A DNA stretch of 23,082 nt from an uncultured Flavobacteriaceae bacterium (lineage in GTDB: Bacteria > Bacteroidota > Bacteroidia > Flavobacteriales > Flavobacteriaceae): assembly GCA_937901915.1 (NCBI GenBank), contig CALGUD010000092.1, positions 1 to 23,082 of the forward strand. The letters are read 5' to 3'. Both the position numbers and the translations under genes were made by a program. A model generated the notes under the pieces. The model was not told the origin of the DNA. It saw only the letters and a program-made list of their open reading frames with translations, and ran no database searches. Each line of letters begins with the position of its first letter. The first letter of the stretch is position 1. Below are positions 1 to 7,831 of this stretch, piece after piece.

Positions 1-616
1 TGATACAGGAAAAGCTGCAAATAAAGAATGGCTGTGTAAAAAGTACAATCTGGATATTGAAAAACCTCTATTTATTTTCATTGGCAGGCTGGTATGGGAA
101 AAAGGGGCAGATTTATTACCCGATATTTTTTATCATTCCCTGATAAATGATGACATACAACTTAATATTTTAGTTTTAGGGTCCGGGAGTTCTGATGTAG
201 AATCAAAATTAAAGGATTTAATAGCACCTTTTAGAGGTAGTTATAATGTGCATATAGGGTATGATGAAAAATTATCCCACATTATGTATGCCGGGGCAGA
301 TTTTTTATTAATGCCTTCCCGAATAGAACCATGCGGATTAAACCAGATGTATGCCCTTAAATATGGAACTGTTCCTGTTGTACGAAGAACTGGCGGATTA
401 AAGGATACTGTTATTGATATCGGGGATGATGGTTTTGGTATTTGTCATGAACAGGCCTCAGTTGGAGATGTATGCCACGCTATTGCCAGGGCAGCAAACC
501 TCTGGGAAGATCAATCAGAATTAAAAAAGATAAAAGATAAAATTATGCAAATTGACCACTCATGGGATAATTCTGCAGATCAATATAACCAACTTTATAA
601 ATCATTAATCAACTAA
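1..616 (+). CDS. glgA: Glycogen synthase, C-terminal part (5' truncated)
   Basis: This is the 3' end of a GT5 glycogen/starch synthase, which transfers glucose from ADP-glucose to the non-reducing end of a growing alpha-1,4-glucan in the cytoplasm. The reading frame is open from base 2 with no start codon, so the gene begins before the window; 204 codons are visible. Seen: the start of the second Rossmann domain (FIGRLVWEKGADLL), the conserved block SRIEPCGLNQMYALKYG, and the nucleotide-sugar motif VRRTGGLKDTV close to the C-terminus. These are typical of GlgA rather than of GT4 transferases. The stop lies 7 nt before glgC, so the two are almost certainly co-transcribed. Function confidence is high; only the N-terminal half is missing, because of the window edge. 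Confidence 0.95.
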   Translation, partial: DTGKAANKEWLCKKYNLDIEKPLFIFIGRLVWEKGADLLPDIFYHSLINDDIQLNILVLGSGSSDVESKLKDLIAPFRGSYNVHIGYDEKLSHIMYAGADFLLMPSRIEPCGLNQMYALKYGTVPVVRRTGGLKDTVIDIGDDGFGICHEQASVGDVCHAIARAANLWEDQSELKKIKDKIMQIDHSWDNSADQYNQLYKSLIN

Positions 617-623
617 ACCAATA

Positions 624-1901
624 ATGAATATGAATAGTAAAGTTCTATCAATCATTCTGGGTGGTGGCCAGGGGTCACGTTTAGCGCCACTTACATCAAC
701 CCGTTCAAAACCCGCAGTGCCTATAGCAGGTAAATACAGATTGGTAGATATCCCTATTTCAAATTGCATAAATTGTAATTTAAAGAGAATATTTGTCCTT
801 ACCCAATTTAATTCAGCTTCACTCAACAGGCATGTAAAAAACACCTATCAGTTCAGCCTTTTCAGTGAAGCATTTGTAGATATCCTTGCAGCAGAACAAA
901 CCCCCGATAACCCAACTTGGTTTCAGGGGACTGCAGATGCGGTCCGCCAATGTATGCACCATTTTAAAACACATGAATATGAGTATGCACTGATCCTTTC
1001 AGGTGACCAGCTTTACCAGATGGATCTTAATGATATGATTAATGCTCATATTGAAAGTGGGGCCGACATAACAGTTGCTACACAACCTGTAAAAGCAAAA
1101 GAAGCTTCGGCATTCGGGATCCTGAAAACCGACGAAAACCATTTTATAAAAACTTTTACAGAAAAACCTTCACAAGATAAACTACCTGGATGGGAATCTG
1201 AAGTGTCTGATGAAATGAAGGGAGAAGGCAGGGAATATCTGGCTTCTATGGGAATCTATGTTTTTAACAGAAGGCTCCTTGAAGATGTCATGTTAAACAC
1301 AAAGGATGTAGACTTCGGGAAAGACATCCTTCCGAATGCTATCACAGGAAATAAAAAAGTGCTGGGATACCAATATGAGGGTTACTGGGAAGATATAGGG
1401 ACTATAAGTGCCTTTTTTGAGGCTAACCTCGCCTTAACAGATGATATTCCTAAATTTAACTTATTTGATAAATCAAAAAGTATCTATACAAGGGGAAGAA
1501 TATTGCCCCCCACAAAAATGTCAGGCACAACCGTTGTATGTTCTATGATTGCTGAAGGGTCCATTATTCACGCAAAATCAATAGAAGGCTCGGTAATTGG
1601 TATAAGGGCCCGGATTGGAGAAGGAACTACAATCAAAAATTCCTATGTCATGGGAAATGATAAATATGAAAGTTTAGAAGAAATTGCCGAAGCAGAAAGC
1701 AAAGGAGTTCCGCACATAGGTATTGGAAAAAGGTGCGAAATATACAATACTATTGTAGATAAAGAATGTATGATTGGTGATGATGTTACTATTAAAGGAG
1801 GTAAACATCTTGAGGATTCTGAGAATGAAAAATATGTAGTAAGAGATGGAGTTGTAGTTGTAAAAAAAGGAGCATACATTCCTAATGGCACAAAAATATA
1901 A
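624..1901 (+). CDS. glgC: Glucose-1-phosphate adenylyltransferase (ADP-glucose pyrophosphorylase)
   Basis: It makes ADP-glucose from glucose-1-phosphate and ATP, the committed and usually allosterically controlled step of bacterial glycogen synthesis. The 425 residues match the usual GlgC length. Seen: the nucleotidyltransferase loop LGGGQGSRLAPLT (about residues 12-24), KPAVPIAGKYRLVDIPISN (29-47), the base-binding GTADAVRQ (102-109), the metal-binding Asp in LSGDQLYQMD (D128) and the sugar-phosphate motif TEKP (178-181). The C-terminal part, with repeated I/V-G segments (EGSVIGIRARIGEGTTI), reads as a left-handed beta-helix. The ATG at 624 puts the usual short N-terminus directly before the glycine loop. 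It sits 7 nt after glgA and 75 nt before glgB. Whether the allosteric sites are retained cannot be judged by eye. Confidence 0.97.
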   Translation: MNMNSKVLSIILGGGQGSRLAPLTSTRSKPAVPIAGKYRLVDIPISNCINCNLKRIFVLTQFNSASLNRHVKNTYQFSLFSEAFVDILAAEQTPDNPTWFQGTADAVRQCMHHFKTHEYEYALILSGDQLYQMDLNDMINAHIESGADITVATQPVKAKEASAFGILKTDENHFIKTFTEKPSQDKLPGWESEVSDEMKGEGREYLASMGIYVFNRRLLEDVMLNTKDVDFGKDILPNAITGNKKVLGYQYEGYWEDIGTISAFFEANLALTDDIPKFNLFDKSKSIYTRGRILPPTKMSGTTVVCSMIAEGSIIHAKSIEGSVIGIRARIGEGTTIKNSYVMGNDKYESLEEIAEAESKGVPHIGIGKRCEIYNTIVDKECMIGDDVTIKGGKHLEDSENEKYVVRDGVVVVKKGAYIPNGTKI

Positions 1902-1906
1902 TAACG

Positions 1907-1914
1907 TAACTTTG
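1907..1914 (+). promoter_or_regulatory. Candidate -7 box upstream of glgB
   Basis: TAACTTTG fits the Bacteroidota -7 consensus TAnnTTTG and lies 62 nt before the glgB start, in the only sizeable gap of the glgA-glgC-glgB run. No TTG was found at the usual -33 distance, so this may be chance in AT-rich DNA; glgB can equally be read from the upstream operon transcript. Confidence 0.3.
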
Positions 1915-1976
1915 TATATACCGTTTTAGCAAAATATGAGCGGAATAAAGTTTTAAATATTGATTAAAAATAACTT

Positions 1977-3884
1977 ATGAGCAAAGTAAAACCATTTAGC
2001 CTGTTTACCGATTTTGACATCAACTTGTTTAAAGGCGGTAAACACTATCGGCTTTATGATAAATTTGGTGCCCATGAGGTAGAACTGGATGGTGAAAAAG
2101 GAGTTTATTTTTCTGTTTGGGCACCCACAGCCAAAGCAGTTTCTGTAATAGGAGACTTTAATTATTGGAATGATTCTGAACACCCTTTAAATGTCAGGTG
2201 GGATTCATCAGGTATCTGGGAGGGTTTTATCCCGAATGTTAAGCCTGGCACACTATATAAATACAAAATATTTTCAAACAATAACGGAATTGTAACCGAA
2301 AAGGCCGATCCGTATGCCTTTTACTGTGAAACTCCTCCAAAAACGGCATCCGTAGTACATAATATTGAATCCTATTCCTGGAATGATGATGCCTGGATGT
2401 CCTATAGGGAAAATAAAAATGGCCTCGATAAACCCTATTCGGTTTATGAAGTACACCTGGGATCCTGGATGCGAAAAGAAGATAACACCTCTCTTTCCTA
2501 TGTAGAATTAGCAGATAAACTGGTTAATTATGTGAAAGAAATGGGTTTTACGCATATAGAATTAATGCCCGTTATGGAACACCCTTATGACCCGTCATGG
2601 GGATACCAGATTACCGGGTATTTTGCACCTACTTCACGTTTTGGCAAACCGGAAGAATTTAAATATTTAGTAGATACGTTTCATCAGAATGACATCAGTG
2701 TTATCTTAGACTGGGTTCCATCCCATTTTCCCGAAGATGCACACGGATTAGGACTTTTTGATGGGTCAAATCTTTATGAACACCCCGACCCAAAAAAGGG
2801 ATATCATCAGGACTGGAAAAGCCTTATTTTTAATTACGGCAGAAATGAGGTAAGGGCATTTCTTATCAGTAATGCAATGTTTTGGTTTGATAAATACCAT
2901 ATTGACGGTTTACGTGTTGATGCCGTAGCTTCTATGCTTTACCTGGATTATTCACGTGAAGCAGGTGAATGGGATCCTAATGAATTTGGTGGAAGGGAAA
3001 ACCTGGATGCAATTTCCTTTATTAAAGATTTTAACAACGAAGTATATGCCAGCTTTAAAGGTGTACAAACCATTGCAGAAGAATCTACTGCATTTCCTAT
3101 GGTTACAAAACCAATAAATATTGGAGGCCTTGGTTTTGGAATGAAATGGATGATGGGCTGGATGCATGATACCCTCATGTATTTTAAAAAGGATCCGGTT
3201 CACAGGAAATTTCATCATAATGATATCACCTTTAGTTTAGCCTATGCATTCACCGAAAATTTTATGTTGCCTTTATCTCATGATGAAGTGGTGCATGGAA
3301 AAAAAACCATTTTGGGTAGAATGCCGGGTGACGAATGGCAACGCTTTGCAAACTTAAGGTTATTGTATGGGTACATGTATGCACATCCCGGTACTAAATT
3401 ACTTTTTATGGGAAGTGAATTTGGCCATTATAATGAGTGGAATAACGGAAAAAGCCTGGATTGGAATTTATTGAATTTCTTCCCGCATATTAATACACAG
3501 AAATTTGTAAAAGATCTTAATGAATTTTACAAAAGTAACCCGGCCTTGTATGAAAAAGCATTCAGTATAGAAGGTTTTGAATGGATTACCTATGAAGATG
3601 CCGAAAATTCGGCAATCTCATTTTTAAGAAAAGGCCATGATTTGGAGAATGATGTTATAGTAGTTTGTAACTTTACACCTGCGGTCAGAAATGAATACAG
3701 AATAGGCCTTCCACGAATGGGAGACCTGAAAGAAGTGTTAAATAGTGATTATGATAAGTATGGGGGAAGTAACGTTACGAACCCAAAACCTGTTAAGATT
3801 GAAAACAAAAGTTGGAACAATAAAAAACAATCGGCAGTAATTACATTACCTCCTTTAGGGATTATTTTCTTTAAAATCGAATAA
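1977..3884 (+). CDS. glgB: 1,4-alpha-glucan branching enzyme (GH13)
   Basis: It cuts alpha-1,4 chains and re-attaches them by alpha-1,6 links, giving glycogen its branches. At 635 residues it is in the shorter GlgB class, with one N-terminal CBM48-type beta domain (about 35-130, FSVWAPTAKAVSVIGDFN). The GH13 barrel follows with all four signatures: DWVPSHF (245-251), GLRVDAV with nucleophile D315, TIAEEST with acid/base E368, and SHDEVVHGK with D436. The D315-E368-D436 spacing (53 and 68) equals that of the E. coli enzyme as I recall it. MPVMEHPYDPSWGYQ (197-211) is also typical. The C-terminal beta domain ends at PPLGIIFFKIE. Third gene of the glycogen set, same strand as glgC. Confidence is very high. 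Confidence 0.97.
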   Translation: MSKVKPFSLFTDFDINLFKGGKHYRLYDKFGAHEVELDGEKGVYFSVWAPTAKAVSVIGDFNYWNDSEHPLNVRWDSSGIWEGFIPNVKPGTLYKYKIFSNNNGIVTEKADPYAFYCETPPKTASVVHNIESYSWNDDAWMSYRENKNGLDKPYSVYEVHLGSWMRKEDNTSLSYVELADKLVNYVKEMGFTHIELMPVMEHPYDPSWGYQITGYFAPTSRFGKPEEFKYLVDTFHQNDISVILDWVPSHFPEDAHGLGLFDGSNLYEHPDPKKGYHQDWKSLIFNYGRNEVRAFLISNAMFWFDKYHIDGLRVDAVASMLYLDYSREAGEWDPNEFGGRENLDAISFIKDFNNEVYASFKGVQTIAEESTAFPMVTKPINIGGLGFGMKWMMGWMHDTLMYFKKDPVHRKFHHNDITFSLAYAFTENFMLPLSHDEVVHGKKTILGRMPGDEWQRFANLRLLYGYMYAHPGTKLLFMGSEFGHYNEWNNGKSLDWNLLNFFPHINTQKFVKDLNEFYKSNPALYEKAFSIEGFEWITYEDAENSAISFLRKGHDLENDVIVVCNFTPAVRNEYRIGLPRMGDLKEVLNSDYDKYGGSNVTNPKPVKIENKSWNNKKQSAVITLPPLGIIFFKIE

Positions 3885-4020
3885 TCCTTGAAAAGGCCTT
3901 AATTAAAAGACTTGTTTTTTACAGAATCATCATTGTTTAACACTCATTTTTAAACAAAAGAACAGCTATAGTTCCAATTATTTTAGTAGGTTTATATTTA
4001 AACAGAGAAGGCATTTATTT

Positions 4021-6426
4021 ATGATTTTAAATACAGAAATAGAATACAAAGGAGATTTATTTCCATCAAATATAGTTTCATTTAGAAAAGACGTTGACAC
4101 ACTTTACTTTTCCAGTAGTAACGGAGTAATATTACAGGTAACTGTAATGAGAGATAGTGTATTACGATTTCGATATATAACTACTTTAATTGTCGAAGAA
4201 GATTTTTCGTATGCAATTACAAAATATGCAAGCAGAGGATATAACAAATTGGAAATATCTGAAGATGATGAAAAGTTTGTGATTTGCACTTCAAAACTTA
4301 TTTGTCATATCTATAAAAAAGATATGCGAAAATTAATTTACGACGCAAAAGATAATACACTTATATCTGAAGATGAACTTGGTTTTCACTGGGAGGAAAG
4401 TTACCAGTATGGTGGAGAAGTTGTAAAAATGAGTAAGGTATCGCAAGATGGAGAAAGCTATTATGGCCTTGGTGATAAACCCGTACACCTTAATTTAAAA
4501 GGAAAACGATTTGAAAATTGGGTGACTGATTCGTATGCCTACGGAAAAGACACCGATCCTATTTATAAAACGATTCCATTCTACATTGGCCTTCATCATA
4601 AAAAATCGTACGGGATATTTTTTGACAATACATTCCGGTCTTATTTTGATTTTGCACATGAAAGGAGAAACATCACCAGTTATTGGGCACAGGGAGGCGA
4701 AATGAATTACTATTTTATTTACGGGCCCGAAATGTCTGCTGTTGTTGAAAATTACACCGACCTCACAGGTAAACCACATCAATTACCACCATTATGGGCG
4801 TTAGGTTATCATCAATGTAAATGGAGTTATTATCCCGAAAGTAAGGTTAAAGAAATAGCAAACACATTCAGGGAACTAAAAATACCTTGTGATGCCATTT
4901 ATCTGGATATAGATTATATGGATGGTTTCAGGTGTTTTACCTGGAATAAAGATTATTTTCCCGACCCCAAAAGAATGGTGAAAGAACTGTTGGATCAAGG
5001 ATTTAAAACAATTGTGATTATAGACCCCGGAATAAAAATTGACCCGGAGTACCCCGTTTTCACGGAAGGTCTGGAAAAAGGTTATTTCTGTAAAAGGGCA
5101 GATGGCCCTTATATGAAAGGGAAAGTATGGCCCGGAGAATGTTATTTCCCGGATTTTACAAATCCCGAAGTAAGAGAATGGTGGTCGGAATTATTCAAGG
5201 AACTGGTTGAGGAAATAGGCGTTCAGGGTGTTTGGAATGACATGAATGAACCTGCAGTAATGGACGTTCCCGGAAAATCCTTCCCAGATGATGTACGCCA
5301 TGATTATGATGGTAATCCGTGCAGCCACAGAAAAGCGCATAATGTATATGGAATGCAAATGGCAAGAGCCACGTATCAGGGACTTAAGAAGTTTTCGTAC
5401 CCTAAAAGGCCTTTCGTAATTACCAGGGCAGCATATTCTGGTGCACAACGTTATACCTCTACCTGGACAGGCGATAATGTAGCAACATGGGAACACCTTT
5501 GGATAGCGAATGTTCAGGCACAACGACTGTGTATGTCCGGGTTTTCATTTGCCGGATCCGATATCGGGGGCTTTGCCGAACAACCTAATGGTGAATTGTA
5601 TGCACGGTGGATTCAACTAGGCGTATTTCACCCATTTTGCAGAACACATTCATCAGGCGATCACGGAGACCAGGAACCCTGGGCTTTTGACGAAAACATA
5701 ACGAATATCGTAAGAAAGTTTATTGAAATAAGATACCAGTTATTACCTTATTTATACACTACTTTTTGGAGATATGCCAATGAAGGTGTCCCTATGCTAA
5801 AATCGATGGTATTATACGACCAGGAAGATACCCAGACACATTACCGGACCGATGAGTTTATATTTGGAGAAAAGATTTTGGTTTGTCCCATTAATGAACC
5901 CAATGCAAAAGGAAGGAGAATGTACATCCCACAAGGGAAATGGTATAATTTCTGGGATGATAAAATTTTTAAGGGTGGTAAAGAAACCTGGGTAGATGCA
6001 GATATAGACAGTATGCCCATATTCGTAAAAGAAGGAGCTGTTATTCCCAAATATCCTATTCAACAGTATGTAGGCGAGAAAGTAATTGATAAAGTTACTC
6101 TGGAAGTTTATTTTAAAGAAGGAAAAGAACAGTCAGAATTATATGAAGATGCCGGCGATGGTTATGATTACATCAAAGGACGCTTTAGTCTAAGAAGTTT
6201 TAATCTGGTTGGAAAGAAAAATGAACTTATTGTTCAACAGCATAAATCCGGAAAGTATATTACCCCTTATGAAGTTTTCAAAGTGAATCTGCACGGCCTT
6301 CCGTTTAAAATACTTAAAATTGAAGTTGATAATGTAGAAAGAGTGCTCGAAGATATAAAGTCAAATGGTGAAAACACCCTCGAAATACCAAAAGATTTTA
6401 CCCAATTACATATTATTGGGGAATAA
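4021..6426 (+). CDS. Glycoside hydrolase family 31, probable alpha-glucosidase
   Basis: An 801-residue GH31 enzyme. It has no signal peptide, so it is probably cytoplasmic and acts on maltose-type or glycogen-derived oligosaccharides. Seen: an N-terminal galactose-mutarotase-like beta domain (to about residue 240), then the (beta/alpha)8 barrel with the GH31 signature WNDMNEP, nucleophile D407, and the acid/base Asp in STWTGDN (D485). GSDIGGF and WIQLGVFHPFCRTHS are further conserved barrel motifs. A C-terminal beta region follows (about 650-801; YEDAGDGYDYIKG). It lies 136 nt after glgB on the same strand, which fits glycogen turnover. From sequence alone alpha-glucosidase, alpha-xylosidase and transglucosylase cannot be separated with certainty; alpha-glucosidase is favoured by context. 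The short gap holds no clear terminator. Confidence 0.9.
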   Translation: MILNTEIEYKGDLFPSNIVSFRKDVDTLYFSSSNGVILQVTVMRDSVLRFRYITTLIVEEDFSYAITKYASRGYNKLEISEDDEKFVICTSKLICHIYKKDMRKLIYDAKDNTLISEDELGFHWEESYQYGGEVVKMSKVSQDGESYYGLGDKPVHLNLKGKRFENWVTDSYAYGKDTDPIYKTIPFYIGLHHKKSYGIFFDNTFRSYFDFAHERRNITSYWAQGGEMNYYFIYGPEMSAVVENYTDLTGKPHQLPPLWALGYHQCKWSYYPESKVKEIANTFRELKIPCDAIYLDIDYMDGFRCFTWNKDYFPDPKRMVKELLDQGFKTIVIIDPGIKIDPEYPVFTEGLEKGYFCKRADGPYMKGKVWPGECYFPDFTNPEVREWWSELFKELVEEIGVQGVWNDMNEPAVMDVPGKSFPDDVRHDYDGNPCSHRKAHNVYGMQMARATYQGLKKFSYPKRPFVITRAAYSGAQRYTSTWTGDNVATWEHLWIANVQAQRLCMSGFSFAGSDIGGFAEQPNGELYARWIQLGVFHPFCRTHSSGDHGDQEPWAFDENITNIVRKFIEIRYQLLPYLYTTFWRYANEGVPMLKSMVLYDQEDTQTHYRTDEFIFGEKILVCPINEPNAKGRRMYIPQGKWYNFWDDKIFKGGKETWVDADIDSMPIFVKEGAVIPKYPIQQYVGEKVIDKVTLEVYFKEGKEQSELYEDAGDGYDYIKGRFSLRSFNLVGKKNELIVQQHKSGKYITPYEVFKVNLHGLPFKILKIEVDNVERVLEDIKSNGENTLEIPKDFTQLHIIGE

Positions 6427-6431
6427 AGTAA

Positions 6432-6602
6432 GAGGGTTGGCCCCTCAGAAACAACAAACTCTGAAAGAGTTTAACATTTACAACCACAGGTTCTACCTGT
6501 GGTTGTAAAACACGTTAAAACTCCTACCCCGAAGGGGTTGAACCTCTGGTAATCCTATACTTCAACAAAATCTCTCTGGATCCCGAAGTGGTTGGGAGGA
6601 TT
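6432..6602. repeat. Cluster of small palindromes (REP-like block)
   Basis: The whole gap between the GH31 gene and the lipoprotein gene is built of successive hairpins: GAGGG/CCCTC (6432-6446), AAACTCT-GAA-AGAGTTT (6456-6472), a perfect 15-bp pair (6477-6509), ACCCC-GAA-GGGGT followed by TGAAC (6526-6538), and AATCCT/AGGATT (6551-6602) enclosing TCCC/GGGA. Two stems share a GAA loop and are followed by (T)TTAAC or TTGAAC, suggesting a repeated unit. There is no long T-run, so these are not classic terminators, although together they could stop transcription or protect the convergent mRNA ends. The REP-like assignment is inference. Confidence 0.6.
6477..6509. repeat. Perfect 15-bp inverted repeat with 3-nt loop
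   Basis: TTTACAACCACAGGT (6477-6491), loop TCT, then its exact reverse complement (6495-6509). It is the strongest hairpin of the window and sits between two convergent genes. It has A/T pairs at its base but no poly-U run beyond three bases. Confidence 0.85.
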
Positions 6603-6823
6603 TAATTACAGGTAGCACCTTCAACACTATCTTCCATCTCCTGTGCGTAATCCTCAAAAGCTACACCCGTATCTTCGCCATGCAGGAAAGCATTCCCGTT
6701 TTCTCCTTTACATGCGTCGCCAAAACTAATGCCATCGACCTTACATGTTATACAATTACCATCATCATCCGATGAACATGAAACAAAAGAAACCAATAAT
6801 AGTGCAAGTAAAAATTTCTTCAT
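6602..6823 (-). CDS. Small secreted lipoprotein, function unknown
   Basis: A 73-residue protein that starts MKKFLLALLLVSFVSC, a signal peptide with a lipobox ending at C16. The residues after the cysteine are SSDDD, resembling the acidic surface-export signal of flavobacterial lipoproteins, so it may be displayed on the outer face of the outer membrane. The mature part is only about 57 residues, acidic, and holds four more cysteines (CITC, a Cys in GDAC and a Cys second from the end), which could form two disulfides or bind a metal. I do not recognise a named family. The ATG is followed directly by a normal signal peptide, so the start is well supported. It ends against the palindrome block, converging with the GH31 gene, and lies 52 nt downstream of the next - strand gene. 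Confidence 0.8.
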   Translation of the reverse strand: MKKFLLALLLVSFVSCSSDDDGNCITCKVDGISFGDACKGENGNAFLHGEDTGVAFEDYAQEMEDSVEGATCN

Positions 6824-6858
6824 GATTTTAGATTTAGAGATTAAAAAGATATGTATTT

Positions 6859-6877
6859 AAAAACCGGTTTTCGGTTT
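6859..6877 (-). terminator. Weak terminator-like hairpin after the unrecognised - strand gene
   Basis: Read on the - strand: AAACCG, loop AAAAC, CGGTTT, then a run ending in TTTTT. A 6-bp stem overlapping the stop codon of the upstream gene; short, so only a candidate. Confidence 0.35.
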
Positions 6878-7436
6878 AAAGTATATTATTCTTTTCATCA
6901 TTTATAATTTCAACCTGGCCATTTTCATCAATTAACAAGCTGTAAAACCCACTTTTATTTATAACTGGGTTTACAAAAGAAAATTTAATAACTAAGCTTT
7001 CCTTTAATTGAGTAGCCATTTGGTCAATCTCAACAAATTGAAGAATGGCATTTTTCCAGAATTTATTATTGTTATCGGAATTAAAATAATGTCTGGTGAT
7101 TTCCTGGTCAAAAATTATCCGGTCTTTTACTGAAACTTCCAATGCGGAGACAAATTCCCGGAACAATGTCTTACGAAACCGGGGGTATTCATTTTCGCTG
7201 ATTTTTAAAATATTTCTATTGATCGAATTATACTTAATTTTTACCCTGAAGTTATTGGAAAGAATGGTGTCTGTTTCAACAGTTATATGCATTTGTGGAA
7301 TTACCTCAGTATAGTCCGCGGTATATTCATTGCTTAATGCAAAGTTTTCCTGTTCTGAAAATCCGGCATCATTTCTGTAAGTGGACAAGTACACCAAAAC
7401 CACAATTAAAAATAATGTAAATATACTTTTCCACAT
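6876..7436 (-). CDS. Unrecognised membrane-anchored or secreted protein
   Basis: A 186-residue protein I cannot place in a family. The N-terminus MWKSIFTLFLIVVLVYLSTY is one hydrophobic helix, either a signal anchor or an uncleaved signal peptide, which puts the rest in the periplasm. The remainder is polar with alternating hydrophobic residues (MHITVETDTILSNNFRVKIK) and looks mainly beta-stranded at first, with a helical middle around residues 85-105 and a probable helix at 130-145. It ends in a strand-turn-strand LLIDENGQVEIIND. Base use resembles its neighbours. It is followed by the small lipoprotein gene on the same strand, so the two might be co-transcribed if the weak hairpin between them is leaky. 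Coding status is supported by the long ORF with a sensible N-terminus. Confidence 0.7.
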   Translation of the reverse strand: MWKSIFTLFLIVVLVYLSTYRNDAGFSEQENFALSNEYTADYTEVIPQMHITVETDTILSNNFRVKIKYNSINRNILKISENEYPRFRKTLFREFVSALEVSVKDRIIFDQEITRHYFNSDNNNKFWKNAILQFVEIDQMATQLKESLVIKFSFVNPVINKSGFYSLLIDENGQVEIINDEKNNIL

Positions 7437-7831
7437 AACATCAATTTAGTTTTTGCTGCGCAAAACCAATAATACGATTTTTTTCTTTTATTCTTGACAT
7501 TCACATACAATCTTCAACAGAAATTATATTTTCGCTTTGAGTTTTATCAGGAATTTCTTTTCTTAGCTGTTAATGGGGGATTAACAATGATTTTACATAC
7601 TGATTTATTCGTAATTACAAAGTCAGTTTTATCATTAAATGCATATTTTTTTTGTAATCCATAATTAGATTATATGCATTTTTAAGACTAAATTTAAACC
7701 TTCTAGGCTTAAAGAAACAAGCAAAACGTTCAAAATATAATTCTAAAAGCTTGATTTATAAATTAATAACAGCCAAAATTATTTATATAACAAAGAGATC
7801 TACAATATACTACCTATAATTTTTGATTACT
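7437..7831. other. AT-rich gene-free stretch between divergent genes
   Basis: 395 bases with no credible ORF, tRNA or recognised riboswitch. It must hold the promoters of the divergent pair, the - strand membrane protein and the + strand antiporter. No perfect TAnnTTTG box was found in a good position for either; TATAAT at 7815-7820 and TTTTTG just before the antiporter ATG are weak hints only. The one structured element is the inverted repeat at 7637-7681. Confidence 0.5.
7637..7681. repeat. 10-bp inverted repeat with nested stem
   Basis: AAATGCATAT (7637-7646) is matched by ATATGCATTT (7672-7681). Inside it TAATC (7655-7659) can pair with GATTA (7668-7672), sharing one base with the outer arm. 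It lies about 150 nt upstream of the antiporter ATG. It could be an operator, a leader structure or a chance AT-rich palindrome. Confidence 0.4.

Noticed and set aside
605..844. Opposite-strand and out-of-frame ORFs of 60-126 codons inside glgC, glgB, GH31, pgk, DUF4837 and other genes
   Set aside because: They lie wholly within well-supported genes on another frame and lack sensible N-termini or family motifs.
7823..7831. TTG start for the antiporter, three codons upstream
   Set aside because: ATG at 7832 is a better start and leaves the first membrane helix complete.
7437..7831. Riboswitch or small RNA gene in the long gap
   Set aside because: No recognised aptamer core, no terminator, and very low GC; only one simple inverted repeat is visible.
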